Source of the DNA: Acidobacteriaceae bacterium
Lineage (GTDB): Bacteria > Acidobacteriota > Terriglobia > Terriglobales > Acidobacteriaceae
Reading direction: 5' to 3'
Length of the DNA stretch: 64,000 nt
Assembly (NCBI GenBank): GCA_027452245.1
Contig: DAIDGW010000217.1
Span: 62,001 to 126,000 of the forward strand
The notes under the pieces are model-generated. The model made no database searches, was not told the origin of the DNA, and worked only from the letters and a program-made list of their open reading frames with translations. Both the position numbers and the translations under genes were made by a program. Shown here piece after piece: positions 7,408-16,380 of this stretch; position 1 is the stretch's first letter; each line of letters opens with the position of its first letter.

Positions 7408-10400
7408 ATGAAGCTATCAGCGCGTGTTGGGGGTTCGCCTGCTCTGCGAGCCGTCTCTTGTTTTCTATTCGTTGTCTCTCTACTCATTCTGAGCCTGTCA
7501 ACGGTTGCGCTGGCGCAGGAACTGCAAGCAACGCTCACCGGGACGGTTACCGATCCAAGCGGCGCTGTGGTGTCAGGAGCGAAGGTGGTGGTTCACAGTC
7601 AGGACACGGGTGCAGACATTCGCACCGTGACCACGACCAACACGGGCAACTTCAATATCACGAATATTCCTGCCGGGCACTACACGGTCACCGTGAGTCT
7701 GGCTGGGTTTCAAAACTATGTAGCCAGCAATGTGATTTTGAACGTCGCCGAGAAGCACACTCTGGATGTGCAGCTGAAGACCGGACAAGCGACCGAGACT
7801 GTCCAAGTAACCGCTGAAAACACGCCGATTCAAACCACGACTGCCGAAGAGTCGGGCACAGTGACCGGTGATCAGGTTCGCGGGCTGGCGCTGGACAACC
7901 GCAACTTCGAGCAACTGGTATTGCTCCAGCCGGGAGTTTCGAGCCAGCTTCCGGACAAGCCTGGATTTGGTCTAAGCAGCAACACGTCCATCTCGATCAA
8001 CGGCGCGCGTACAGGAGCAAATAACTGGACGGTTGACGGAGCTGACATCAACGACAGCGGATCGAACGGAACGCTGTTAAATACTCCGAGCATTGACGCG
8101 ATTCAGGAATTCACGCTAGAGCGCAGCAACTACGACGCGTCTTTTGGACGCAGCGGCGGCGGGCAGGTTGTGGTGGCAACGCGAACCGGAACGAACCAGT
8201 TCCACGGCAGCGCGTACGAGTTCAACCGCAATAACTTTTACAATGCCAATACCTTCGGAGCCAGAGCTGCCATAGCCTCGGCCATTGATAGCGGTACGCC
8301 GGCTGCAGTTGCAGATGCTGCCAACAAAACGCCAATTGAGCGATATAACGACTTTGGTTTTACCTTGGGAGGCCCACTCTATATTCCCAAACTCTTTCAT
8401 CCGGTGAAGAACAAGACATTCTTCTTCTGGTCGGAGGAATGGAGAAAGGCGAGCACGCCGGGTACAAACATCATCACGGTGCCTTCGGCGGCCGAACTGA
8501 GTGGCGTCTTCTCGGGCCCGATTCCGGTTGCACCTGCCGGCTGTGTGACCACGACAGGTACCACCTCGGCGATTAATCCATCTTGTTTCAGCAAGAACGC
8601 GATTGCCTACCTGAACGGCTTCATGAAAGCGTATCCGGCAGCTGCGAACGGGCAGCTCACCACCAACTTCAGCCAGTTGAACAATTTCCGGCAGGATATT
8701 ATTCGCCTCGACCAGAATGTTGGGGATCGCGTGCGAGTGTTTGCGCGCTACATGCAAGACTCGGTGCCGCAAAACTTCCCCTATGGTTTGTGGGGAGCTG
8801 CCAACTATCCCGGAGTGGAAACGACATCGCTCAATGCTCCCGGAAGGAATCTGGTCATAAACGCGACCGCGACCCTTTCTCCGAGGATTGTCAATGAGGT
8901 GGAGTTTGCCGATTCCTACGGAGCGATCAATTCGGTTCTGACCAACGCAGTGGCGGATTCGCCCGCGTTCACCAGCAAGCTTACCGGTCTTACGACGTAC
9001 CAGGACCCCTACGGTCGTGCGCCCAACATTACTTTTGCGTCGGGTGCGGCTGGTTTGACCAACACGAGCGCGCCCTACTTCGAGCGTAACAAGGACAGGA
9101 ACCTGTTTGACAACGTGTCGTTCCAGCGCGGGAACCATACGATCCGGGCTGGTTTTACCGCCATGTGGATGGTGAAAACGGAGAACGGGGACTCCGGGGC
9201 TGCGACTTTCACTTTCTCCAACAGTAACGGCAATCCTGAGTTTGCTAATTTTCTTTTGGGGCAAGCCACGACCTACACGCAACAGAGTCACGACACAGTG
9301 CCATTCCTTCATTACGTGAACTTTGAAACCTACGTGCAGGACGACTGGAAGGTAACGCCGCGGCTTACTCTCAATCTGGGCGTGAGATACAGCTTCTTCC
9401 CGTCACCGTACGACAGCAACAACACGTTGGTGAACTTCGCTCCCAGTGCGTTTAACGCCAGCAAGGCTGCCGCCATTGATCCGGCCACCGGGCAAATGAC
9501 GGGCGCGGGCGGCCTCAACTCGGCAACCTACGCCAATGGACTGATTTTCCCCGTCGGCAAAACATGTTCCACAGCACAGGGAATCGCGCCGTTGGCGAGT
9601 TGTTCGCCATACGGTGGCATCGTCAACCCCAATTCCAATAACAATTGGGGACCGCGGTTTGGCCTCGCCTACGATCCTTTCGGAGACGGGAAGTGGGCGG
9701 TCCGGGCGGGATACGGGATCTTCTATGACCGTACGCTCAACGGGATCTGGGAGCAAAATGCATTCAACGATCCGCCCCTGGTTCAGACATCAACGGTGAA
9801 TAACAATGGAACGGTCAGCGCCAACATTTTCGATAACGTTGCCAATGGAACGGCCGGCGCTGCACCATTGGGCCCAAGCAGTCTGACCATTACCGGAACG
9901 CCGACGTTCAAAGTACCGAGCTACCAGGACTACAATCTCTCGGTGCAACACGAACTCATGCCGAACACGGTGCTCGAAGTAGGCTATGTCGGGACCAAAG
10001 GCACCCACCTGCTCGGGGATATCAACCTCAACCAACCCACCGTTGCGACCAGATTGGCAAATCCCACGGCCGACGCGAACGCCCTCGTTCCCTACCTCGG
10101 ATACCAGGCCATTGTGTCGCGTGCAACTGTCTTCACCAGCAACTACAACTCTCTGCAAGTTTCATTGAACCGCCGGTTCAGCAACGGGTTGACCCTGGGA
10201 GCGTCTTATACGTGGTCGAAGCTTCTGACCACGAATCCGGTGGATCGAGGTTTAGGTGTCGCGAACGCGTATAACCTCAAAGGAGACTATGGTCTGTCCA
10301 CGCTGAACACTCCACAGATCCTGGTCATAAGCTACGTTTACGACTTCCCTTTCTACAAGAATCAACATAATCTGACGAGCTACGTGCTGGGGGGATGGGA

Positions 10401-10878
10401 GATCTCTGGGATTACAAACTTCCAGACCGGCCAATCTGTAACAGTTACCCAGCCATCGGATCCGTTTGCCACAGCTGCCAACAATAACTCGGGGCTGAAC
10501 ATGGCACGCGGAGCGACGGCTCAACTTCGCGCAGATCTGGTCGGAAATCCGCATGGACCGAAGACAGCAGCCGAGTTCTTCAACACGGCCGCCTTCGTAC
10601 CAGCGGTCGGCCACTTCGGGACTGAGCAACCTGGGACCGTGCTGGGGCCTGGATTCCAGCTCTGGGACATTTCCCTGGTCAAGAATATGAAGTTCGCCGA
10701 ACGTGTCGGACTGCAACTGAGATTGGAAGCGTTCAATGCCTTCAATCACGGCAACCCGCTTTCGATTGACACAAATCTAGGAGATAGCTCGCTCTACGGA
10801 GGCGCGGGCACATTCGGAGAGGTCAACGGCTGGCACGATCCCCGCACGTTGCAACTCGGAGCCAAGATTAACTTTTAG
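7408..10878 (+). CDS. TonB-dependent receptor, Oar-like, chitin locus
   Basis: Outer-membrane receptor of 1156 residues for TonB-driven uptake. Order: signal peptide (about 1-36, ending VALAQ), carboxypeptidase-regulatory-like domain (about 40-125, starting LTGTVTDPSGAVVSGA), plug (LDNRNFEQLVLLQPGV; later DGADINDSGSN), then a large beta-barrel ending LQLGAKINF with C-terminal Phe. The ATG at 7408 has an ideal AGGAGG site 7 bases upstream; the GTG at 7405 would be too close to it. Size and N-terminal extension are typical of Acidobacteriota receptors that work without SusD. The promoter contains the best GntR-type palindrome in the window, so chito-oligosaccharide import is the likely role, although the substrate cannot be read from the sequence. 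Confidence 0.92.
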   Translation: MKLSARVGGSPALRAVSCFLFVVSLLILSLSTVALAQELQATLTGTVTDPSGAVVSGAKVVVHSQDTGADIRTVTTTNTGNFNITNIPAGHYTVTVSLAGFQNYVASNVILNVAEKHTLDVQLKTGQATETVQVTAENTPIQTTTAEESGTVTGDQVRGLALDNRNFEQLVLLQPGVSSQLPDKPGFGLSSNTSISINGARTGANNWTVDGADINDSGSNGTLLNTPSIDAIQEFTLERSNYDASFGRSGGGQVVVATRTGTNQFHGSAYEFNRNNFYNANTFGARAAIASAIDSGTPAAVADAANKTPIERYNDFGFTLGGPLYIPKLFHPVKNKTFFFWSEEWRKASTPGTNIITVPSAAELSGVFSGPIPVAPAGCVTTTGTTSAINPSCFSKNAIAYLNGFMKAYPAAANGQLTTNFSQLNNFRQDIIRLDQNVGDRVRVFARYMQDSVPQNFPYGLWGAANYPGVETTSLNAPGRNLVINATATLSPRIVNEVEFADSYGAINSVLTNAVADSPAFTSKLTGLTTYQDPYGRAPNITFASGAAGLTNTSAPYFERNKDRNLFDNVSFQRGNHTIRAGFTAMWMVKTENGDSGAATFTFSNSNGNPEFANFLLGQATTYTQQSHDTVPFLHYVNFETYVQDDWKVTPRLTLNLGVRYSFFPSPYDSNNTLVNFAPSAFNASKAAAIDPATGQMTGAGGLNSATYANGLIFPVGKTCSTAQGIAPLASCSPYGGIVNPNSNNNWGPRFGLAYDPFGDGKWAVRAGYGIFYDRTLNGIWEQNAFNDPPLVQTSTVNNNGTVSANIFDNVANGTAGAAPLGPSSLTITGTPTFKVPSYQDYNLSVQHELMPNTVLEVGYVGTKGTHLLGDINLNQPTVATRLANPTADANALVPYLGYQAIVSRATVFTSNYNSLQVSLNRRFSNGLTLGASYTWSKLLTTNPVDRGLGVANAYNLKGDYGLSTLNTPQILVISYVYDFPFYKNQHNLTSYVLGGWEISGITNFQTGQSVTVTQPSDPFATAANNNSGLNMARGATAQLRADLVGNPHGPKTAAEFFNTAAFVPAVGHFGTEQPGTVLGPGFQLWDISLVKNMKFAERVGLQLRLEAFNAFNHGNPLSIDTNLGDSSLYGGAGTFGEVNGWHDPRTLQLGAKINF

Positions 10879-10903
10879 CCGGAAATTAGGTTGGGAGGTA
10901 TCA

Positions 10904-10936
10904 GGGCGTACGCGGACGAGCGTACGCCCAAATTTT
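10904..10936. terminator. Intrinsic terminator after the chitin-locus receptor
   Basis: Perfect 10-bp GC-rich stem (GGGCGTACGC, 10904-10913, with GCGTACGCCC, 10920-10929), 6-base loop, then AAATTTT. It lies between the convergent receptor and TPR genes and probably serves both. Confidence 0.8.
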
Positions 10937-10958
10937 GGCTCGAAAGTGACGGAAGAGG

Positions 10959-12179
10959 TTACTGGTTCTCGTTCTTTTTGATTGCCGTCTGGCGTTGCTT
11001 TTCTTGAAGGTCAACCGAGATTTTCTGCTCGCGCACTCCCTCGGCATTATGTCCGCTTCGCCGCAAGGCTGTACCCAGCACGAAATGCGCCTCGGCGTAA
11101 TCCGGATCGATCTGGATTGCTTTGCGGAGCGGCTCGATTGCTAGCTGGGGATGGTTGAGCGCCATCTCCGTGCGTCCCAGACCCAACAGCGCCTCCCGGT
11201 AGCTGCGATTAGCCTTAAGCGCGGCGCGGAAGCACGATTCCGCCTCCTGCAGCTTCGAGTTATTCAAGAGGATCTGTCCCAGGATGAAATTCGCCACGGG
11301 ATCAGTGGGGAAGTGCTGGAGTTCCAACCGAACCTCTTTTTCCGCCAGATCCGTATCGCCTTCGCGCCAGTAGAGATAGCCAAGGCCGGAATGCACTCCC
11401 ATGAAATTGGGATCGGCCTGTTCGGCCGCCTGATACTCCTTGATAGCATCGGCGCGATTCGACATTTCGTCGTAGGCAGTGGCCATCATTACGTGCGCGG
11501 CGGCCGAGTTGGGATTGATTTTCATGATGCGGGCGAACACGCTGGTCAGCGCCTTGTAGTCTTTCATCCGTAAGTACGCCTTGCCGAGCATGTCGAGCGT
11601 TTCGAGGTCGGAGGGATCGGCTTGATTCGCGGATTCCAGATACCTGGAAGCCTCGGCGTAACGATCGAGCGCGAACTCGCAGAGGCCCGCGAGTTCCTGA
11701 ATCTGAAAATCCGCGGGATTTGCAGCTGCAATAGGTTGCAGCAAGGTCATCGCCGGACGGTAGCGTTCGGCTTTGAAATAGGCGATTGCCAGATTGCGTT
11801 GGGTGGCCCGGTCGCCGGGGTGAAATTTCAGCGCATCTTCGTATAGTGGAATGGCCGCCGCTGGACGCCCCATTCGAGCCAACACAATGCCCAGATTGTT
11901 AAGGGCCGCCAGTGAATGCGGATCGATTTTCAGAGCGCTGCGAAGAGCTCTTTCCGCGGCGGGATTGTCATCGCGATGCATCGCCTCCAAAGCCTGCTCG
12001 AGGTACTTATGCATCTGGGCCTGCAAGCTACTGGATGAAGGATGGGGCGCGGACTGCGCGCGCACAACTACGCCATATGGAAACAGCAGCCCCATAACGG
12101 AGATTGACGCGATCCACCGTGCCATCTGATGCATACACATACGCCAGATTCTAGCCGAGTCCGCAGGTGTTTCGTTCAT
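10959..12179 (-). CDS. Secreted or membrane-anchored TPR protein
   Basis: Protein of 406 residues consisting mostly of tetratricopeptide repeats, which form helical scaffolds for protein contacts. The N-terminus has a hydrophobic segment (ARWIASISVMGLLFPYG) followed by VVVRAQS, which fits a signal peptide. At least eight TPR units follow (for example AALNNLGIVLARMGR, and AHFVLGTALRRSGHN near the end). I place the start at the ATG at 12179 because GGGAGGTGC directly precedes it; the longer frame up to 12290 has no signal, and a Met 12 codons later would also fit the signal peptide. It is convergent with the receptor and divergent from the barrel protein at 12498. No enzyme motif is seen. Confidence 0.85.
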   Translation of the reverse strand: MNETPADSARIWRMCMHQMARWIASISVMGLLFPYGVVVRAQSAPHPSSSSLQAQMHKYLEQALEAMHRDDNPAAERALRSALKIDPHSLAALNNLGIVLARMGRPAAAIPLYEDALKFHPGDRATQRNLAIAYFKAERYRPAMTLLQPIAAANPADFQIQELAGLCEFALDRYAEASRYLESANQADPSDLETLDMLGKAYLRMKDYKALTSVFARIMKINPNSAAAHVMMATAYDEMSNRADAIKEYQAAEQADPNFMGVHSGLGYLYWREGDTDLAEKEVRLELQHFPTDPVANFILGQILLNNSKLQEAESCFRAALKANRSYREALLGLGRTEMALNHPQLAIEPLRKAIQIDPDYAEAHFVLGTALRRSGHNAEGVREQKISVDLQEKQRQTAIKKNENQ

Positions 12180-12497
12180 GCACCTCCCGCCCTCATATTC
12201 TGGTGAAGTTACGTGATGGTTATCACCCGCAGGTGTGATTGTTTGCACCGAGGGACTATCTCTGAAGCTCATACGATGAAGTCTGGACATTTGCCCTCGG
12301 GCATATCCAACCCAAGCCCGTTCGCGGTGCCTTAATCATCAGGACGTCGCTGGCAAGATGTATGAGCGCGACAACGACCGCATCGCCTGCCTTTCGTCTG
12401 GCAAAGCATGAGTGGCGGGTATATCCCGCCTCAACTCGCACCACTTCACTCCGCAGACCACAAGGAGTTCCGGGCTATTGAAAGCAAAGGAGACCAG
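12180..12497. other. Divergent intergenic region, no gene seen
   Basis: A 318-bp gap between the TPR gene and the barrel gene. Short symmetric stretches occur (for example around 12210-12240), but none is long or repeated elsewhere in the window. No promoter pair stands out. I see no gene in it. Confidence 0.4.
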
Positions 12498-13601
12498 ATG
12501 TACAAGATCGCAGTAATTCTGGCGCTTCTACTACCAGTGGCAATGTTCTCTCAATCAACCTCTACATCGCCGAGTTCGGCTGAGACATACTCCGAGCAGA
12601 CGCCACCGGATGCGGCAACAAGCACCTCGTCTCATACGTTAAACGAGCCGGAAAGAGGAATATTGTCCTATATCGATTTCGGCGGTAGCTCGAACAGCAG
12701 TGGTCACATACTCACGACCGGATTCAGCCTGGGATATCAGTTCAACGAGCATATTCTGGCGAATGCCCGTGTTCCGTTCTACTATGTCTCGGCCCCTACG
12801 AGTTCCGCAACAACCGCCGGGGCGACGCAGACAACGACTTATACCGATCGGGGCGTCGGCGACCCATCTTTCTCACTCCAGCTTTTGTTTCCCAATCGCG
12901 TTCTGGACTACAGGACTTCGGTCACGACCTGGGTCCCGGTTGCCAACATCAATAGCGGGTTCACGACCGGTTCCACTTTGGTGGATTGGACGAATCATTT
13001 CAGCCAGCGGATTGGCCGATTGCGTCCATTCTCCCAAATTGACATTGCCAACACCGTTCCTGACACTCCGCTGTTCCTGCTTCCCTATACAGCTCAAGGT
13101 TTCAACGCACGGGTTGAAGGAGGCGCTGGGTTCAGCATGACCAAGATTTTTAACGCCGGCGCATCCTTCTATTACGTCGTGCCCTCCGGCCAGCAGCATT
13201 TGTACAGCCGCGAAGTTCAAACGGGCGCGGGCGGAACAGGTGCAAACGGGGGAACTGGAGGGACGGGAGGCAGCGGAGCAGGTGGAGGAAGCGGCACAGG
13301 TGGAACCGGTGGCAGCGGAGGAACCGGAGGAGGCGGAAATGGAGGAAGCGGCGGCGGAATGGGACTTGCCACGATCCATCCACGCGCCACTGGGAATCTC
13401 TACGGGTTTATGACTCAGGAAGTGACAGTCGGAAACGACCTCACCCGGGATCACGGATTCTCAACCTGGCTGACTGCCACCCTACCCCATTTTGTCGATC
13501 TGCAGATTGGATTTACGCGCAGCTACGGGTACGACTTGAACACTGTTTCTTTCGGAATAGGATTTGATCCGGTTCAAGCCCTGCGCCATCGGAACGAATA
13601 G
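12498..13601 (+). CDS. Outer-membrane beta-barrel-like protein with glycine-rich insert
   Basis: Secreted protein of 367 residues with signal peptide MYKIAVILALLLPVAMFSQ. Start 12498 is chosen because AGGAG precedes that Met and the signal peptide begins there; the frame extends upstream without signal. The body has alternating amphipathic strands (FSLGYQFNEHILANARVPFYY, split over two strands, and LQIGFTRSYGYDLNTVSFGI near the end), which suggests a small outer-membrane channel. Between two predicted strands a run of about 48 residues is almost only Gly, Thr, Ser and Ala (13219-13362). A surface loop is the simplest place for such an insert. Function unknown; porin-like transport is a guess from fold alone. 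Confidence 0.75.
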   Translation: MYKIAVILALLLPVAMFSQSTSTSPSSAETYSEQTPPDAATSTSSHTLNEPERGILSYIDFGGSSNSSGHILTTGFSLGYQFNEHILANARVPFYYVSAPTSSATTAGATQTTTYTDRGVGDPSFSLQLLFPNRVLDYRTSVTTWVPVANINSGFTTGSTLVDWTNHFSQRIGRLRPFSQIDIANTVPDTPLFLLPYTAQGFNARVEGGAGFSMTKIFNAGASFYYVVPSGQQHLYSREVQTGAGGTGANGGTGGTGGSGAGGGSGTGGTGGSGGTGGGGNGGSGGGMGLATIHPRATGNLYGFMTQEVTVGNDLTRDHGFSTWLTATLPHFVDLQIGFTRSYGYDLNTVSFGIGFDPVQALRHRNE

Positions 13602-13744
13602 GCTACACATTTCTGCGGCCCAGTTCCCCACCAGCGCTCCGGTGCTGCCCTCTGCACTGAAGGCGCAGGCACCATTCCGGTCTGTCGAGTTCTGACAGGA
13701 AAGCCTTCCATGTGCGCAGAATTTTCAGGAAGCACGTGAAAGCA

Positions 13745-13774
13745 GGAGCGCCTCCGGATTTCAGGAGACGCTCC
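13745..13774. terminator. Hairpin between convergent genes
   Basis: GGAGCGCCTCC (13745-13755) pairs with GGAGACGCTCC (13764-13774) with one mismatch around an 8-base loop. No clear U-run follows in either direction, so it is a weak terminator candidate for the genes ending at 13601 (plus) and 13805 (minus). Confidence 0.4.
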
Positions 13775-13804
13775 GTTGGGATTGAGTGGCAGCGACCACG
13801 TCCT

Positions 13805-15655
13805 TTAGAACTTGGTCGGAACGGTGGTCAGGTAGACTCCGCCCCAGCCGGCCACATCGTTGGCCATACTCACCGTGATCGCGAGCGCATTAGAGCGGAA
13901 GCCATCGCGCTCGATGCCCATCGCAGTCACCGGCAGCGGAAGCGGCGTAGCTCCCGCGATAGGGTTCCCGGACTCATCTACAGGGATATAAGTCGCAGCG
14001 GGATCGATCGAGGTTCCGTCCATGCCGGTAGCAGCGACCGTCACAAACGGTTGCAGAGTGTCGGGCCCCTTCCGCAGATAAATTCCATCTGTGGGATTTT
14101 CGTACTCTCCATTCACTACCTCTCCGGTTCTCGCCTTGAACGCCACGTCATAATTTTGGTTCAGGAGATTGCCGTCGACCAGACCGGAGACGGCAACGAA
14201 TTCGGCCGAACGCCAGCGTGCGGGCTCGCCATCGTCTTCGCCGCCGTCCATCCCTCCGCCTTCATCTGATCCTCCTCCCGCATCGCCGATGAAGGTGGTA
14301 CCGTCCCCAGCACCGCCGTCCCCACCGGTCCCGCCTTGCGGCGGTGGAACCTTACCGGAGAAGTTCCAGTAGATGAAGTCGGAGAAGTCCCCAGGGCTTT
14401 TTGCGACAGCGCGAGTTAAGCCGGTCACAAGGTCATAGACAAAAATGCCCTGATGCAGAGGAACCGTAGTGTGGAACCCGTTGCTGACCGTGCCGGGGAT
14501 TTCACCGTCACCGTAAAGCTCCTTGCAATAGGCAATTCTGTTTTTGTTGCCATCGGAAGGGCACTGCAGAACCAATTCTTTGGTTTCGGTGCCCCATGCT
14601 CCCCAAAAGCCGAGGAATCGCCCATCGAAAGAAAGGCCTTCACTGAGCTTGTTGAACACAGCGCCGGCCGCCTCGCCGGGGACCTTGCCACCGATCCGAA
14701 CCAGAGATAGGAGCTTGGGGGTACCGATCAGCACTGTCCCGTAAATTCCACCCATGGTGGGATGATCCTCGTTGTCGAAGCCGGCGAATACGGCAAATGG
14801 TCCGGCCGCACTGGGCGGGGCGGTGGATCCAAACTTAACCTTCAGGTTTCGGTTTGGATCGGGGATGATTGTGTCACTGCTGGCTATCAGGATAGCCGGC
14901 GAACTGCCGCCCGCAGGTGAAAGGGTGCCGCCGATCGGAGCGTTCTTCATTTTGCGATAGTAGACGCCAGTCTTGCCGACGGACACACCGTTCTCAGTTA
15001 CGGTGTAATTCCCCTTGAATACGAGGGTGGATCGATCCGTAATTGCGGGAGCGCCGGGGAAGACGTCAAACTTGATTCCGCCGGTGCCCGGGACCGCGAA
15101 GAATCCGAAATCAGGAACGATGCCCAGGTTGCTGGCCCCGGTAATCAGATCTCCGAAGGGGTTCGTGTAGATACCCGCCGTACCCGCTCGGGTCTCAGTG
15201 CCATCCGGGAGGAAGTAATTCCAGTCCGGCTGATGCCCGCCACGCGAGGCCATCGTATTCGACCACATGTCAATGCGCGGGAAGGCCGGAGGTTCAGCGA
15301 AGGTCGAACTGAGATCGTTCGGTTGCGGCACGAGCGTGTTCCGGTCGAACAATGTTTTCAGTTCTGTACCCAGGCGCATATTGCGATAGAAGATGCCGTG
15401 AGCAGGCTCTCCTGTGGTCCCGCCCTTGCTGCGCGCACGGAATACCACAAGTCGATTCACGTTCACGGATGGTTGGTTATAGCTGTTGAATGTTCGGGTG
15501 TCGCCAGGAACGACGACGCCGTTATTGACGACCACTTGCCACTTGAAAGCATGGTTGAGCACAACCGGCGACGATTGTGCGGAAACGATGGACGACGCCA
15601 GCAACAAGACAGCTGGCAGATAGACAGACAGAACACGAGAATGAGGGCACTTCAT
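13805..15655 (-). CDS. Secreted repeat protein with Asp/Gly-rich linker, function unknown
   Basis: Exported protein of 616 residues. The start at 15655 is supported by TTGGAGGAAAGA before the ATG and by a signal peptide there (about 1-26, ending SIVSAQS). The frame upstream to 15886 has no such features. The mature part has about four degenerate repeats with a shared pattern (GIFYRNM, GVYYRKM, GAVFNKL, GIYLRKG), each of roughly 100-150 residues, resembling the choice-of-anchor tandem repeat families. Around residues 500-540 an Asp/Gly/Glu-rich stretch (GGDGGAGDG, DGGEDDGEP) could bind calcium or act as a flexible linker. No catalytic motif found. It is convergent with the barrel gene. Confidence 0.75.
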   Translation of the reverse strand: MKCPHSRVLSVYLPAVLLLASSIVSAQSSPVVLNHAFKWQVVVNNGVVVPGDTRTFNSYNQPSVNVNRLVVFRARSKGGTTGEPAHGIFYRNMRLGTELKTLFDRNTLVPQPNDLSSTFAEPPAFPRIDMWSNTMASRGGHQPDWNYFLPDGTETRAGTAGIYTNPFGDLITGASNLGIVPDFGFFAVPGTGGIKFDVFPGAPAITDRSTLVFKGNYTVTENGVSVGKTGVYYRKMKNAPIGGTLSPAGGSSPAILIASSDTIIPDPNRNLKVKFGSTAPPSAAGPFAVFAGFDNEDHPTMGGIYGTVLIGTPKLLSLVRIGGKVPGEAAGAVFNKLSEGLSFDGRFLGFWGAWGTETKELVLQCPSDGNKNRIAYCKELYGDGEIPGTVSNGFHTTVPLHQGIFVYDLVTGLTRAVAKSPGDFSDFIYWNFSGKVPPPQGGTGGDGGAGDGTTFIGDAGGGSDEGGGMDGGEDDGEPARWRSAEFVAVSGLVDGNLLNQNYDVAFKARTGEVVNGEYENPTDGIYLRKGPDTLQPFVTVAATGMDGTSIDPAATYIPVDESGNPIAGATPLPLPVTAMGIERDGFRSNALAITVSMANDVAGWGGVYLTTVPTKF

Positions 15656-15812
15656 TCTTTCCTCCAAGAGCAGTTCTGTTGTTAGCGATTCTCTCCGGGG
15701 GTGGGCTGTAAATGCTTGTTCGTTCGCGGAAGCCAAGGCACAGCAGTCAGGGGGGTGCTGCGAGTGCATATTGAATACGCACGAACGTGTAATTACCGCG
15801 AGTAACAGGGGA

Positions 15813-16133
15813 CTAACAGCGGAGCACGCAAACGGAAGTGACGATGGACGGGCTCTGATGAGGGATAAGCCGCGTTTGACATCCAAAGAGAAGCGGCGTT
15901 GCTGTAGTCTGTACCATTCCTTGAGATTTTCTCGCCCGGGACATCTCTGCGTCAGGCACGGGATTTCCGGGCATGGCGATCGCCACGAAGTCGGGGTCGT
16001 CGGTGATATCAGATGTCAGCGGAACAACGACCACGGCAGCAATCACCACGAGCCCAACTAGCGCTGCCATACGACGAATCCAGATCGGCCGTAGCGAACG
16101 AGAGATCTTCGGTAATTGCCCGCTTTTGGTCAC
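15813..16133 (-). CDS. Possible small membrane protein
   Basis: Doubtful gene. The frame encodes basic residues (SRSLRPIWIRR), a clear hydrophobic helix (MAALVGLVVIAAVVVVP) and a hydrophilic tail, the pattern of a single-pass protein. Third codon positions are GC-rich through the first 60 codons, as in neighbouring genes. Against it, no ribosome binding site precedes the GTG at 16133 or the ATG at 16070, and the C-terminal third looks unstructured. I recognise no family. Confidence 0.3.
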   Translation of the reverse strand: MTKSGQLPKISRSLRPIWIRRMAALVGLVVIAAVVVVPLTSDITDDPDFVAIAMPGNPVPDAEMSRARKSQGMVQTTATPLLFGCQTRLIPHQSPSIVTSVCVLRC

Positions 16134-16380
16134 AGCTTTGAGAAATTTAGCAGTGGCAACAGAGCGTGAACCGTGATTCCAGACACGGGTGGTGGTGAGC
16201 GGATTTACACCGACCTGTGATGGATTTCTCAGTGCCAGTTTCCGCACGCAAATATGATGCAGTGGGATGGTCCGGTTCGGGCCTCCTTGGCCCATTACTG
16301 TGCTCCGACGGCGGTTTTGTCGCGCGGGCGTTGCCAGCATTCTCTTGGAATCAGGAACGACCGCAGAAATTGCCATCAGG

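Noticed and set aside
8116-9312. Minus-strand frame of 398 codons
   Set aside because: It lies wholly opposite the TonB receptor, has Arg/Gly/Val-rich composition typical of antisense frames in GC-rich DNA, and shows no family motif.
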